Assembly (NCBI GenBank): GCA_038380435.1
Contig: JAWZYU010000034.1
Coordinates: 43,710,901 to 43,774,900, forward strand
DNA length: 64,000 bases
Direction of reading: 5' to 3'
Origin: Ryuthela nishihirai
Taxonomy: Eukaryota > Arthropoda > Arachnida > Araneae > Heptathelidae
Part shown: piece after piece, positions 43,690 through 54,685 of the stretch
Layout of the letters: every line of letters starts with the position of its first letter
Numbering within the stretch: position 1 is the first letter of the stretch
Position numbers and translations under genes: made by a program
The notes under the pieces: generated by a model
The model's input: the letters and a program-made list of their open reading frames with translations, nothing else
Told to the model about the DNA's origin: nothing
The model's database searches: none

Positions 43690-45262
43690 GGTTGGGTTGG
43701 GTTGTTTTACCTCTGAGCGGCACTTTTTTGCACACCATGGGCTAAATGGCCAGGTCACACGGACCCCGAAGGCTCAGAGAAGGTTGGGGGAGGGGACCCA
43801 CTGGAACAGCTGTTGGGAGACAGATGGTAGTCTCCCGTCAAGGCCATCCAGCGTGTTCTTTAACGTCGGGTTGTTTTACCTCTCAGCGGCACTTTTTTGC
43901 ACACCATGGGCTAAATAGCCAGGTCACATGGACCCCGAAGGCTCAGAGAAGGTTGGGGGAGGGGACCCACTGGAACAGCTGTTGGGAGACAGATGGTAGC
44001 CTTCCGTCAAGGCCATCCAGCGTGTTCTTTAACGTCGGGTTGTTTTACCTCTGAGCGGCACTTTTTTGCACACCATGGGCTAAATGGCCAGGTCACACGG
44101 ACCCCGAAGGCTCAGAGAAGGTTGGGGGAGGGGACCCACTGGATCAGCTGTTGGGAGACAGATGGTAGCCTCCCGTCAAGGCCATCCAGCGTGTTCTTTA
44201 ACGTCGGGTTGTTTTACCTCTCAGCGGCACTTTTTTGCACACCATGGGCTAAATAGCCAGGTCATATGGACCCCGAAGGCTCAGAGAAGGTTGGGGGAGG
44301 GGACCCACTGGAACAGCTGTTGGGAGACAGATGGTAGCCTTCCGTCAAGGCCATCCAGCGTGTTCTTTAACGTCGGGTTGTTTTACCTCTCAGCGGCACT
44401 TTTTTGCACACCATGGGCTAAATGGCCAGGTCACATGGACCCCGAAGGCTCACAGAAGGTTGGGGGAGGGGACCCACTGGAACAGCTGTTGGGAGACAGA
44501 TGGTAGTCTCCCGTCAAGGCCATCCAGCGTGTTCTTTAACGTTGGGTTGTTTTACCTCTGAGCGGCACTTTTTTGCACACCATGGGCTAAATGGCCAGGT
44601 CACATGGACCCCGAAGGCTCAGAGAAGGTTGGGGGAGGGGACCCACTGAAACAGCTGTTGGGAGACAGATGGTAGTCTCCCGTCAAGGCCATCCAGCGTG
44701 TTCTTTAACGTCGGGTTGTTTTACCTCTGAGGGGCACTTTTTTGCACACCATGGGCTAAATGGCCAGGTCACATGGACCCCGAAGGCTCACAAAAGGTTG
44801 GGGGAGGGGACCCACTGGAACAGCTGTTGGGAGACAGATGGTAGCCTCCCGTCAAGGCCATCCAGCGTGTTCTTTAACGTCGGGTTGTTTTACCTCTGAG
44901 CGGCACTTTTTTGCACACCATGGGCTAAATGGCCAGGTCACATGGACCCCGAAGGCTCAGAGAAGGTTGGGGGAGGGGACTCACTGGAACAGCTGTTGGA
45001 AGACAGATGGTAGCCTCCCGTCAAGGCCATCCAGCGTGTTCTTTAACGTGCACAGGGTATGGCTCTCCCACACACGGGGCCACGGCTTAACGTCCCATCC
45101 GACGGACGGCGGCCTTTCCAAGCCCATCGGTGTCCCCTACTGACCGTGGGCAGGGCAGGGAATTTTGCGGAGATAAATCTCAACGCTGACCCAGCTGGGA
45201 CTAATCTGGGAACTACAGATTAAGAGCCTGGCGCGCTACCAACTGAGCCACCCCCGTCCCAC
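43690..45262 (-). mobile_element. SINE1 with eight tail units and full head, reverse orientation
   Basis: Eight tail units (starts near 43691, 43866, 44036, 44205, 44374, 44542, 44712 and 44880), then complete body and head complement (gagccacccccgtcccac). Units with gtcgggttg and ctcagcggc variants alternate (44036-44205 repeats 43691-43866), which points to duplication of two-unit blocks. It lies in the intron between exons 3 and 4. Confidence 0.9.
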
Positions 45263-45289
45263 ACTAATGGAGTTGTGTACATGAAGAAA

Positions 45290-45425
45290 AATCTAAAATT
45301 TGGTCTCCGACATGTCTTTCAAGGTCAAACAGAAGTCTGATAAAGGTCAAACCTCGATCTATACGAATGCTAGAAACATGAAAAATTGGCGTTTGAGGGG
45401 TGTTTAGGTTTCTAGATCTCGGAAA
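45290..45425 (+). repeat. Old dispersed repeat, copy 2
   Basis: Inverted relative of 26244-26352 (gtctttcaaggtcaa, gaatgctagaaacatgaaaa). It continues beyond the SINE1 at 45440 (caaaaggtcaaatttt). Confidence 0.55.
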
Positions 45426-45439
45426 TGCTACAAAATTTT

Positions 45440-45830
45440 TTTGGGGCGGGGGTGGCTCAGTCGGTAGCGCGCCAGGCTCGTAATCTGTAGTTCCCAGGTT
45501 CGAGTCCCAGCTGGGTCAGCGTTGAGATTTATCTCCGCAAAATTTCCCGCCCTGCCCACGGTCAGTAGGGGACACCGATGGGCTTGAAAAGGTCGCCGTC
45601 CGTCGGATGGGACGTTAAGCCGTGGCCCCGTGTGCGGGAGAGCCATACCCTGTGCACGTTAAAGAACACTCTGGATGGCCTTGACGGGAGGCTACCATCT
45701 GTCTCCCAACAGCTGTTCCAGTGGGTCCCCTCCCCCAACCTTCTCTGAGCCTTCGGGGTCCATGTGACCTGGCCATTTAGCCCATGGTGTGCAAAAAAGT
45801 GCCGCTCAGAGGTAAAATAACCCAACCCAA
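45440..45830 (+). mobile_element. Full-length SINE1 with 13-bp target duplication
   Basis: Head, body and a single tail ending aaataacccaacccaa. The flanking 13-mer gctacaaaatttt is at 45427-45439 and 45831-45843. The copy is close to consensus and therefore young. Confidence 0.92.
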
Positions 45831-46092
45831 GCTACAAAATTTTCAAAAGGTCAAATTTTTATCGACCAGTATTTGAGAGCTTAAAATTGGTGCCTAAGAT
45901 TATGAGTTTAATTTCTATTTTTGGTTTTCTTTAAAAAAAACCTTTGCAGTTGCTATGGACGTAATTTTAATTTAAGTAGCTTTTAATTTATGAGAAATTA
46001 TTTCAGTGGATTTGGTCAAACTTTTAATTTTTTATGTAGTTAATTCCATTGGGTTGAGAATTTCAGAACGATCGGACTGGTCCTTCGAGGAT

Positions 46093-47348
46093 TACCGTTT
46101 ATTTCCGCAGATAAGACGACCTTTAGATAAGACGAGGTATAAATTTTCATCAAAGTTTTATAGTTTTAGCATATATCTGTCCTATAAGACGACCCCAAAC
46201 TGTTAACGGCCTATGAATTTAGTTTCGATCGGCGATCATCATCTGGATAATAATACTGTATAGCGTATACGGAATTATGTCCTATTCGCAAACATTCGCA
46301 CTGATTCGGGCATTCGGGTAATGACCTTGACTCTTCACAAAAGCGTCGTATGGGCTATTCCATTTTGTGGACATACCCTACTCTGTACTAGTAAATAATT
46401 ACGGTTTGTCTGTTTTTATCTCAGTAGCTCAATAAACATAACTTTTAATATTTATTTTGTTTTAGTATTGTTTTACTATTATAATGTAATGTATTATTTA
46501 CTATTACAATGAGGGGCGGGGGGGGGGGCTCAGTCGGTAGCGCGTCAGGCTCGTAATCTGTAGTTCCCAGGTTCGAGTCCCAGCTGGGTCAGCGTTGAGA
46601 TTTATCTCCGCAAAATTCCTCGCCCTGCCCACGGTCAGTAGGGGACACCGATGGGCTTGGAAAGGCCGCCGTCCGTCGGATGGGACGTTTAGCCGTGGTC
46701 CCGTGTGTGGGAGAGCCATGCCCTGTGCACGTTAAAGAACACGATGGATGGCCTTGACGGGAGGCTATCATCTGTCTCCCAACAGCTGTTCCAGTGGGTC
46801 TCCTCCCCCAACCTTCTCTGAGCCTTCGGGGTCCATGTGACCTGGCCATTTAGCCCATGGTGTGCAAAAAAGTGCCGCTGAGAGGTAAAACAACCCAACG
46901 TTAAAGAACACGCTGGATGGCCTTGACGGGGGGCTACCATCTGTCCCCCAACAGCTGTTCCAGTGGGTCCCCTCCCCCAACCTTCTCTGAGCCTTCGGGG
47001 TCCATGTGACCTGGCCATTTAGCCCATGGTGTGCAAAAAAGTGCCGCTCAGAGGTAAAACAACCCGAAATCCTCAGTAGCTCAATAAACATGACCTTTAA
47101 TATTTATTTTGTTTTAGTATTGTTTTACTATTACAATGTAATATATTATTTACTATTACAATGTAATGTATTATCATATGGCGTATTTAAATATTATGAT
47201 AGATTTTTCGATAAGTTGTAGTAATAATGGTTTCAATTTATATAAATTTCAATCTAATTTTTTTTGTATCTGCCCTATAAGACGACCCGGATTTTGGGGG
47301 CCTTTTTTTATGATTCAACTATCGTCTTATATGCGGAAATATACGGTA
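46093..47348. mobile_element. Inverted-repeat DNA element interrupted by a SINE1
   Basis: The ends taccgtttatttccgcagat and (inverse) atatgcggaaatatacggta are inverted repeats of about 27 bp. Next to each end is an inner ataagacgac-type motif (46111, 46193 and 47276), like the subterminal repeats of hAT-type elements. No transposase frame is seen. The superfamily is inferred weakly. Confidence 0.5.
46512..47070 (+). mobile_element. SINE1 with two tail units, flanked by 91-bp direct repeats
   Basis: Head (ggctcagtcggtagcgcgtc), body and two tail units. The 91 bases left of it (46421-46511) recur at 47073-47163 with four mismatches and no gaps, which is far longer than a normal SINE target duplication. 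Confidence 0.85.
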
Positions 47349-47479
47349 TTTATTATATTTATTTTTTTGCAGATTATATCTTAATCTGTTTAAATCTACA
47401 TGCGAGATTTTAAACTTTTGTGGATGTTTCAATATTCAGAAAGTCGGATGTGTGTTTGTTTAAAAAATAAACCATGTAA

Positions 47480-47965
47480 AGCATATCTGGAAAATAATTT
47501 TAATATATTTTATATTTTTTAATATTGTTTTTAATAATTTCAATAATTTTACAATTTTTTTTATAATTTTATAAGTTTTTATTAATTTAATAATTTTATA
47601 ATTTTTAATTTCATAATTTTTAATAATTTCAATAATTTTATAATTTTTACTAATTTTATAAATTTTTAATAATCTTCAAAAAATTTAATATTTTTAATAT
47701 TTTTAATTTTTTTAATAATTGGAATAATTTAATATTTTTTAATAATTTTAATAATTTTATAAATTTTAATAATGTTATAAATTTTTAATATTTTTTAATA
47801 ATTTAATAATTTTTAATAATTGGAATACTTTAATATTTTTTTTAATCATTTTAATAATTTTATAAATTTTTAATATTTTTAATAATTTAATAATTTTTTA
47901 ATAATTGGAATAATTTGATAATTTTTTAATAATTTTAATAATTTTATAAATTTTTAATAATTTTA
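47480..47965. repeat. AT-rich low-complexity tract
   Basis: Nearly 500 bases almost without G or C, built of irregular repeats of taataattttataattttt and aattggaataattt. It is intronic, between exons 3 and 4. Confidence 0.85.
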
Positions 47966-48115
47966 GTTTCTTTTAAGTGAAATAAATTTATTTTTACGAA
48001 ATTTATAACACATCTATAAAATAAGAATTTAAATTGCTACTACAGAAAAACAAAAAGTTTTGAATCGTTCCTTTGTGAATAGAATGCATCATTTATTAAG
48101 GCGACTTCAACTTAC

Positions 48116-48202
48116 CTCCGGTTTTAGGAGCAGCCATGGCTGTAGGGTCTGTGCTCAGTCCTGGAGAATTCCTGTTTTCCGAGGGCTCATTATACTTCAG
48201 TT
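48116..48202 (-). CDS. VWC gene, exon 3: 29-residue linker
   Basis: Acceptor attttccag before AACTGAAG; donor GTAAGT after ...ACCGGAG. 87 bases, phase 1 at both ends. It encodes a short Ser/Pro/Asn-rich stretch (EPSENRNSPGLSTDP) without cysteine, joining the first two VWC modules. Because it is symmetrical it could be skipped without breaking the frame; alternative splicing is possible but not shown. Confidence 0.75.
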
Positions 48203-48408
48203 CTGGAAAATCGGAAAGTGTGTTGGAAAATCGTGTCTGATAATTCTTTGATATAAATGCATAAATAACAAAAAAGTCTAAAACTGTTATTATGATGGAT
48301 TCTACTGTATTAAATTTATTTGCATTACAAAGCACAACTTTAGATATATTTTTAACTATTTTTTTTGTAACAGGAAAGCTTTGGTTCATTGTTTTATCTC
48401 TGAGAAGT

Positions 48409-49420
48409 ACAGTCGCTCAAAAAAGTATCCGAACACTATGGTTGAAAACAGAATTCAGGAAAAAAATCTGGCAACGATTTTTTTTTAGAAATTAGTGATC
48501 ATGGCAACCTTCGTGTCACGTGATTACGGAATTCAGGAAAAATGTCTGGAGCGTGTACAGCAACTGTACACGCTCCAGTTACCGTTCACAGCTAACTGGA
48601 GCCTGTGCAGTTACTGCACACGCTCCAGTTTGCTGTGAACGGTAACTGCACACGCTCAATATTTCCGTGAGTGAGCCCACACGATCCAGGTCTTTGTGAG
48701 CTCACACGATCCAATGTGCTGTGAACATTAACCGCAACCGCTCCAGTTGGGGCGGGGGTGCCTCAGTCGGTAGCGCGCCAGGCTCGTAATCTGTAGTTCC
48801 CAGGTTCGAGTCCCAGCTGGGTCAGCGTTGAGATTTATCTCCGCAAAACTCTCCGCCCTGCCCACGGTCAGTAGGGGACACCGATGGGCTTGGAAAAGCC
48901 GCCGTCCGTCGGATGGGACGTAAAGCCGTGGCCCCGTGTGTGGGAGAGTCATACCCTGTGCACGTTAAAGAACACGCTGGATGGCCTTGACGGGAGGCCA
49001 CCATCTATCTCCCAACAGCTGTTTCAGTGGGTCCCCTCCCCAAACCTTCTTTGAGCCTTCGGGGTCCATGTGACCTGGCCGTTTAGCCCATGGTGTGCAA
49101 AAAAGTGCCGCTCAGAGGTAAAACAACCCAACCCAACCGCTCCAGTTTGCTGTGAACGGTAACTGCACACGCTCAATATTTCCGTGAGTGAGCCCACACG
49201 ATCTAGTATCAAAATAATATGACCACCTACAGTCGCTCAAAAAGGAAAAAATATCTGGCAACGATTTTTTTAAAAAATTAGTGATCATGGCAACCTTCGT
49301 GTCACGTGACACGAAGGTTGCAGATCACTAATTTCTAAAAAAAATCGTTGGCAGATATTTTTTTTCTTCTAAATTCTGTAATCAAGCATTGTGTTCGGAT
49401 ATTTTTTTGAGCGACCGTAT
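48409..49420. mobile_element. Composite palindromic element split by a SINE1
   Basis: MITE half (48411-48530), module B with hairpins, repeated gatccaggtctttgtgagct-type segments, then after the SINE1 the remainder of module B (49135-49225) and a MITE with an internal deletion (49230-49418) ending tttttttgagcgaccgta. It is intronic. Confidence 0.85.
48749..49134 (+). mobile_element. Full-length SINE1 (386 bp) with 13-bp target duplication
   Basis: Starts ggggcgggggtgcctcagtc and ends gtaaaacaacccaaccc. The 13-mer aaccgctccagtt flanks it at 48736-48748 and 49135-49147. It gives the best estimate of the element's borders: head of about 75 bp, body of about 135 bp, tail of about 175 bp. Confidence 0.95.
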
Positions 49421-49599
49421 CAATGGCGCGACATTAACATCACAAATGATAAAAAACATTAAATGACATTTAAAATGACATTTAGACATTTAATGGTGGA
49501 AACATTACACATTAGAGGTGGAAATAATGACAATTGAAGGAAAAAGTCTCATGACCGCAGGGAAAATCTCAGTGAAATCAGCTTGACACGCAATGTGTA

Positions 49600-50215
49600 C
49601 AGGAAATGGCTCTCCTGTCACATTGCGTGTCAAGCTGATTCCATGGGCGCACGGCTTAACGCTCCATACGATGGATGGCTGACTTTACAAACCCACTGAT
49701 GTGGGGGCGGGGGTGGCTCAGTCGGTAGCGCGCCAGGCTCTTAATCTGTAGTTCCCAGGTTCGAGTCCCAGCTGGGTCAGCGTTGAGATTTATCTCAGCA
49801 AAATTCCCCGACCTGCCCACGGTCAGTAGGGGACACCGATGGGCTTGGAAAGGCCGCCGTCCGTCGGATGGGACGTTAAGCCGTGGCCCCGTATGCGGGA
49901 GAGCCATACCCTGTGCACGTTAAAGAACACGCTGGATGGCCTTGACGAGAGGCTACCATCTGTCTCCCAACAGCTGTTCCAGTGGGTCCCCTCCCCCAAC
50001 CTTCTCTGAGCATTCAGGGTCCATGTGACCTGGTCATTTAGCCCATGGTGTGCAAAAAAGTGCCGCTCAGAGGTAAAACAACCCAACCACTGATGTGTCC
50101 TTCCTGACTGAAGACAGAATGGGAGGTAGCGAAGATTAAACTCATTTCAGGCGCAGTTTGGACTCGAACCTGGGAACTGCAGATTATGAGTCTGGCGCGC
50201 TACCGACTGAATGAT
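49600..50215 (-). mobile_element. Old SINE1, reverse orientation, interrupted by a younger one
   Basis: Left part (49600-49703, ggcgcacggcttaacgctcc) and right part (50087-50215, ggactcgaacctgggaactg, gcgcgctaccgactgaatga) are the body and head of one reverse-orientation SINE1 split by the copy at 49704. A short inverted repeat (cacattgcgtgtcaagctga and its inverse, about 49575-49640) lies at its left end. Confidence 0.75.
49704..50086 (+). mobile_element. Full-length SINE1 with 11-bp target duplication
   Basis: Complete copy; ccactgatgtg flanks it at 49693-49703 and 50087-50097. It is nested inside an older SINE1. Confidence 0.92.
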
Positions 50216-50339
50216 CACTCAGTGTATGTATATAATTGTCTTTAGAATAAAGACATTTATTTTATTTATGTTAAAAATATTATATACGGTATATATTAAC
50301 CTTAAGGGTGTTCTGGTTCTGCTTAATCTGATCACTTAG

Positions 50340-50732
50340 GGGCGGGGTGGCTCACTCGGTAGCGCGCCAGGCTCGTAATCTGTAGTTCCCAGGTTCGAGC
50401 CCCAGCTGGGTCAGCATTGAGATTTATCTCCTTAAAACTCACCGCCCTGTTCACGGTCTGTAGGGGACACCGATGGGCTTGGAAAGGCTGCCGTCCGTCG
50501 GATGGGACGTTAAGCCGTGGCCCCATGTGCGGGAGAGCCATACTCTGTGCACGTTAAAGAACACTCTGGGTGGACTTGACGGGAGGCTATCATCTGTCTC
50601 CTAATAGCTATTCCAGTGGGTCTCCTCCCCCAACCTTCTATGAGCCTTCGAGGTCCTTGTGACCTGGCCATTTAGCCCATGGTGTGCAAAAAAGTGCCGC
50701 TCAGAGGAAAAACAACCCAATCCAGCCCCAAC
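50340..50732 (+). mobile_element. SINE1 copy
   Basis: Complete head, body and single tail, ending ggaaaaacaacccaatccag. A 7-mer cacttag is found on both sides (50333-50339, 50733-50739). It ends about 105 bases before the donor of exon 2. Confidence 0.85.
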
Positions 50733-50837
50733 CACTTAGCTGCCATCTCACCATGGATTCATTTTTTCACACATTCTATGAATTGCATTTGTGTTTGTTT
50801 TCAGATCAACTTATGCTGATGAAAACCGACTACTTAC

Positions 50838-51023
50838 CGCATTGATAATGCGACGGGCAGCAGGTGAATCCACTGTGGTAACGAGCGACGCATCCGTCGA
50901 TGGTGAGATGGCACTTGGGTCTGACACACATCTTCTGCCCACGGATGCAGTAGCAGTACTCGCATTTCGTGGGAGACAACATCGCCATGCCTTCGGTGTA
51001 GAGAATCCCTTTCAGGTAACAAG
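50838..51023 (-). CDS. VWC gene, exon 2: first VWC module in the window
   Basis: Acceptor ccatttcag before CTTGTTACC; donor GTAAGT after ...CAATGCG. 186 bases, 62 residues, phase 1 at both ends. Ten cysteines in VWC order: SCYLKG, KCEYCYC, MC, KC, GC, then FTCCPSHYQC. The upstream (minus-strand) intron is a long pyrimidine-rich 50-bp array that starts only about 17 bases from the acceptor. Confidence 0.92.
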
Positions 51024-51039
51024 CTGAAATGGAAGAGGA

Positions 51040-53640
51040 GGGTTATCAACGGAGGAGGAAATCAATAGCGTGGAAAGAGGAATCGCTCAGAGGTGGAACG
51101 AGAGTGGGGGAGATCGTGTGTAGGAAGAGGAATTGTTCAAAGGTGGAAGGAGAGTGAGGGAGATCGTGTGTAGAAAGAGGAATTGATCAATGGAGGAAGG
51201 AGAGTGATGAAGATCGTGTGTAGAAAGAGGAATTGTTCAAAGGTGGAGGGAGAGTGATGAAGATCGTGTGTAGAAAGAGGAATTGTTTAAGGAATTGGTC
51301 AAAGGTGGAAGGAGAGTGAGGGAGATCGTGTGTACGAAGAGGAATAGTACAACGGTGGAAGGAGAGTGAGGGAGAACATGTGTAGAAAGAGGAATTGTTC
51401 AACGGTGGAAGGAGAGTGATGGAGATCGTTTGTGGAAAGAGGAATTGTTCAAAGGAGGAAAGAGAGTGAAGGAAATTGTGTGTAGAAAGAGGAATTGTTC
51501 AAAGGAGGAAAGAGAGTGAAGGAGATCGTTTGTGGAAAGAGGAATTGTTCAAAGGAGGAAAGAAAGTGAAGGAGATTGTGTGTAGAAAGAGGAATTGTTC
51601 AAAGGTGGAAGGAGAGTGATGGAGATCGTTTGTGGAAAGAGGAATTGTTCAAAGGAGGAAAGAGAGTGAAGGAGATTGTGTGTAGAAAGAGGAATTGTTC
51701 AAAGGTGGAAGGAGAGTGATGGAGATCGTTTGTGGAAAGAGGAATTGTTCAAAGGAGGAAAGAGAGTGAAGGAGATTGTGTGTAGAAAGAGGAATTGTTC
51801 AAAGGTGGAAGGAGAGTGATGGAGATCGTTTGTGGAAAGAGGAATTGTTCAAAGGAGGAAAGAGAGTGAAGGAGATCGTTTGTGGAAAGAGGAATTGTTC
51901 AAAGGAGGAAAGAAAGTGAAGGAGATTGTGTGTAGAAAGAGGAATTGTTCAAAGGTGGAAGGAGAGTGATGGAGATCGTTTGTGGAAAGAGGAATTGTTC
52001 AAAGGAGGAAAGAGAGTGAAGGAGATTGTGTGTAGAAAGAGGAATTGTTCAAAGGTGGAAGGAGAGTGATGGAGATCGTTTGTGGAAAGAGGAATTGTTC
52101 AAAGGAGGAAAGAGAGTGAAGGAGATTGTGTGTAGAAAGAGGAATTGTTCAAAGGTGGAAGGAGAGTGATGGAGATCGTTTGTGGAAAGAGGAATTGTTC
52201 AAAGGAGGAAAGAGAGTGAAGGAGATTGTGTGTAGAAAGAGGAATTGTTCAAAGGTGGAAGGAGAGTGATGGAGATCGTTTGTGGAAAGAGGAATTGTTC
52301 AAAGGAGGAAAGAAAGTGAAGGAGATTGTGTGTAGAAAGAGGAATTGTTCAAAGGTGGAAGGAGAGTGATGGAGATCGTTTGTGGAAAGAGGAATTGTTC
52401 AAAGGAGGAAAGAGAGTGAAGGAGATTGTGTGTAGAAAGAGGAATTGTTCAAAGGTGGAAGGAGAGTGATGGAGATCGTTTGTGGAAAGAGGAATTGTTC
52501 AAAGGAGGAAAGAGAGTGAAGGAGATTGTGTGTAGAAAGAGGAATTGTTCAAAGGTGGAAGGAGAGTGATGGAGATCGTTTGTGGAAAGAGGAATTGTTC
52601 AAAGGAGGAAAGAGAGTGAAGGAGATCGTTTGTGGAAAGAGGAATTGTTCAAAGGAGGAAAGAAAGTGAAGGAGATTGTGTGTAGAAAGAGGAATTGTTC
52701 AAAGGTGGAAGGAGAGTGATGGAGATCGTTTGTGGAAAGAGGAATTGTTCAAAGGAGGAAAGAGAGTGAAGGAGATTGTGTGTAGAAAGAGGAATTGTTC
52801 AAAGGTGGAAGGAGAGTGATGGAGATCGTTTGTGGAAAGAGGAATTGTTCAAAGGAGGAAAGAGAGTGAAGGAGATTGTGTGTAGAAAGAGGAATTGTTC
52901 AAAGGTGGAAGGAGAGTGATGGAGATCGTTTGTGGAAAGAGGAATTGTTCAAAGGAGGAAAGAGAGTGAAGGAGATTGTGTGTAGAAAGAGGAATTGTTC
53001 AAAGGTGGAAGGAGAGTGATGGAGATCGTTTGTGGAAAGAGGAATTGTTCAAAGGAGGAAAGAAAGTGAAGGAGATTGTGTGTAGAAAGAGGAATTGTTC
53101 AAAGGTGGAAGGAGAGTGATGGAGATCGTTTGTGGAAAGAGGAATTGTTCAAAGGAGGAAAGAGAGTGAAGGAGATTGTGTGTAGAAAGAGGAATTGTTC
53201 AAAGGTGGAAGGAGAGTGATGGAGATCGTTTGTGGAAAGAGGAATTGTTCAAAGGAGGAAAGAGAGTGAAGGAGATTGTGTGTAGAAAGAGGAATTGTTC
53301 AAAGGTGGAAGGAGAGTGATGGAGATCGTTTGTGGAAAGAGGAATTGTTCAAAGGAGGAAAGAGAGTGAAGGAGATTGTGTGTAGAAAGAGGAATTGTTC
53401 AAAGGTGGAAGGAGAGTGATGGAGATCGTTTGTGGAAAGAGGAATTGTTCAAAGGAGGAAAGAGAGTGAAGGAGATTGTGTGTAGAAAGAGGAATTGTTC
53501 AAAGGTGGAAGGAGAGTGAAGTTGATCGTGTGTAGGAAGAGGAATCTTTCGAAGGAGGAAGGAGAGTGATGGAGATCGTTTGTGGAAAGAGGAATTGCTC
53601 AAAGATGGAAGGAGAGCGATGGAGATCGTGTGTAGAAAGA
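51040..53640. repeat. 50-bp purine-rich array, about 52 copies, higher-order structure
   Basis: Two alternating 50-bp types (ggtggaaggagagtgatgga and ggaggaaagagagtgaagga starts) form 100-bp dimers. A rare variant agaaagtgaa occurs at 51561, 51911, 52311, 52661 and 53061, spaced 350/400/350/400, so a 750-bp block is itself duplicated. The plus strand is purine-rich and contains no CT dinucleotide between 51088 and 53545, so the gene's strand has no AG there. The array lies in the intron between exons 1 and 2 as seen here. Confidence 0.95.
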
Positions 53641-53897
53641 GGAATTTGCTTCTTTTACCCTTATTAACATTTTGTGTGGGTGGTGTCCCACTTGACCCTT
53701 CGCCTCTGGATTCGTCCCTGCCCATAAATCATTTAGAAATACTTACACGGGACATTGGGATTAGGAAACATTGGCGTGATGATGTAATATTAGGTTAAGA
53801 AAATTACAGCGTTTTAATCAAGTTTTATAAAAAAATAAAAAGAAAGTAATTCAATTCATTTCCTTCAATACTGACTGCAGGTTTAATGAAAGCAACG

Positions 53898-54648
53898 TAC
53901 AGTCGCTCGAAAAAGTATCTGAACACTATGGTTGATGACAAAATTCAGAAAAAAATATCTGGCAACCTTTGTGTCACGTGATTACAGAATTCAGGAAAAA
54001 TAACTGGAGCGTGTGTAGTTACTGCACACGCTCCAGTTTGCTGTGAACGGTAACAGCACACGCTCAATATTGAGTGAGCCCACACGATCCAATGTGCTGT
54101 GAACATTAACTGCAACCGCTCCAGTTTGCTGTGAACGGTAACTGCACACGCTCAATATTTCCGTGAGTGAGCCCACACGATCCAGGTCTTTGTGAGCTCA
54201 CACGATTCAATGTGCTGTGAACATTAACCGCAACCGCTCCAGTTTGCTGTGAACGGTAACTGCACACGCTCAATATTTCCGTGAGTGAGCCCACAAGATC
54301 CAGGTCTTTGTGAGCTCACACGATCCAATGTGCTGTGAACATTAACCGCAACCGCTCCAGTTTGCTGTGAACGGTAAATGCACACGCTCCATATTCATTG
54401 CATTATATATTCATACGCATTATATATATTAAAAAATATCCGAACACTATGGTTGATGACAGAATTCAGGAAAAAAAGTCTGGCAACGATTTTTTTCAGA
54501 AATTAGTGATCTGTCAACCTTCGTGTCACGTGACAACGAAGGTTACCAGATCACTAATTTGTAAAAAAAAAAATCGTAGCCAGAAGATATTTTTTCTGAA
54601 TTCTGTCATCAACCATAGTGTTCGGATATTTTTTTCAGCGATTGTACA
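53898..54648. mobile_element. Expanded composite palindromic element
   Basis: MITE half (53900-53985), then module B pieces in three partial tandem repeats (each with ctccagtttgctgtgaacgg and catccaggtctttgtgagct-like parts, 54000-54385), then an AT-rich join and a near-complete MITE palindrome (about 54432-54646). It sits immediately downstream (minus strand) of exon 1's donor. Confidence 0.8.
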
Positions 54649-54685
54649 GATTCCATGAAAATTAAAACTTAAAGAAATAACTCAC

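Noticed and set aside
34124..45143. Repeated small proteins with motif LGCFTSERHFFAHHGLNGQVT
   Set aside because: Translations of the SINE1 tail unit; they appear wherever the tail occurs and in several frames.
45444..45520. Functional tRNA gene at the SINE1 heads
   Set aside because: A and B boxes are good, but the anticodon stem does not pair properly and the sequence continues into the SINE body; many identical copies exist.
53720..53790. Extra small exon of the VWC gene with a strong donor (GTAAGTATT on the minus strand, donor near 53746)
   Set aside because: No AG acceptor lies within about 110 bases upstream in the needed position, and the only compatible frame has a stop (TAA) just upstream.
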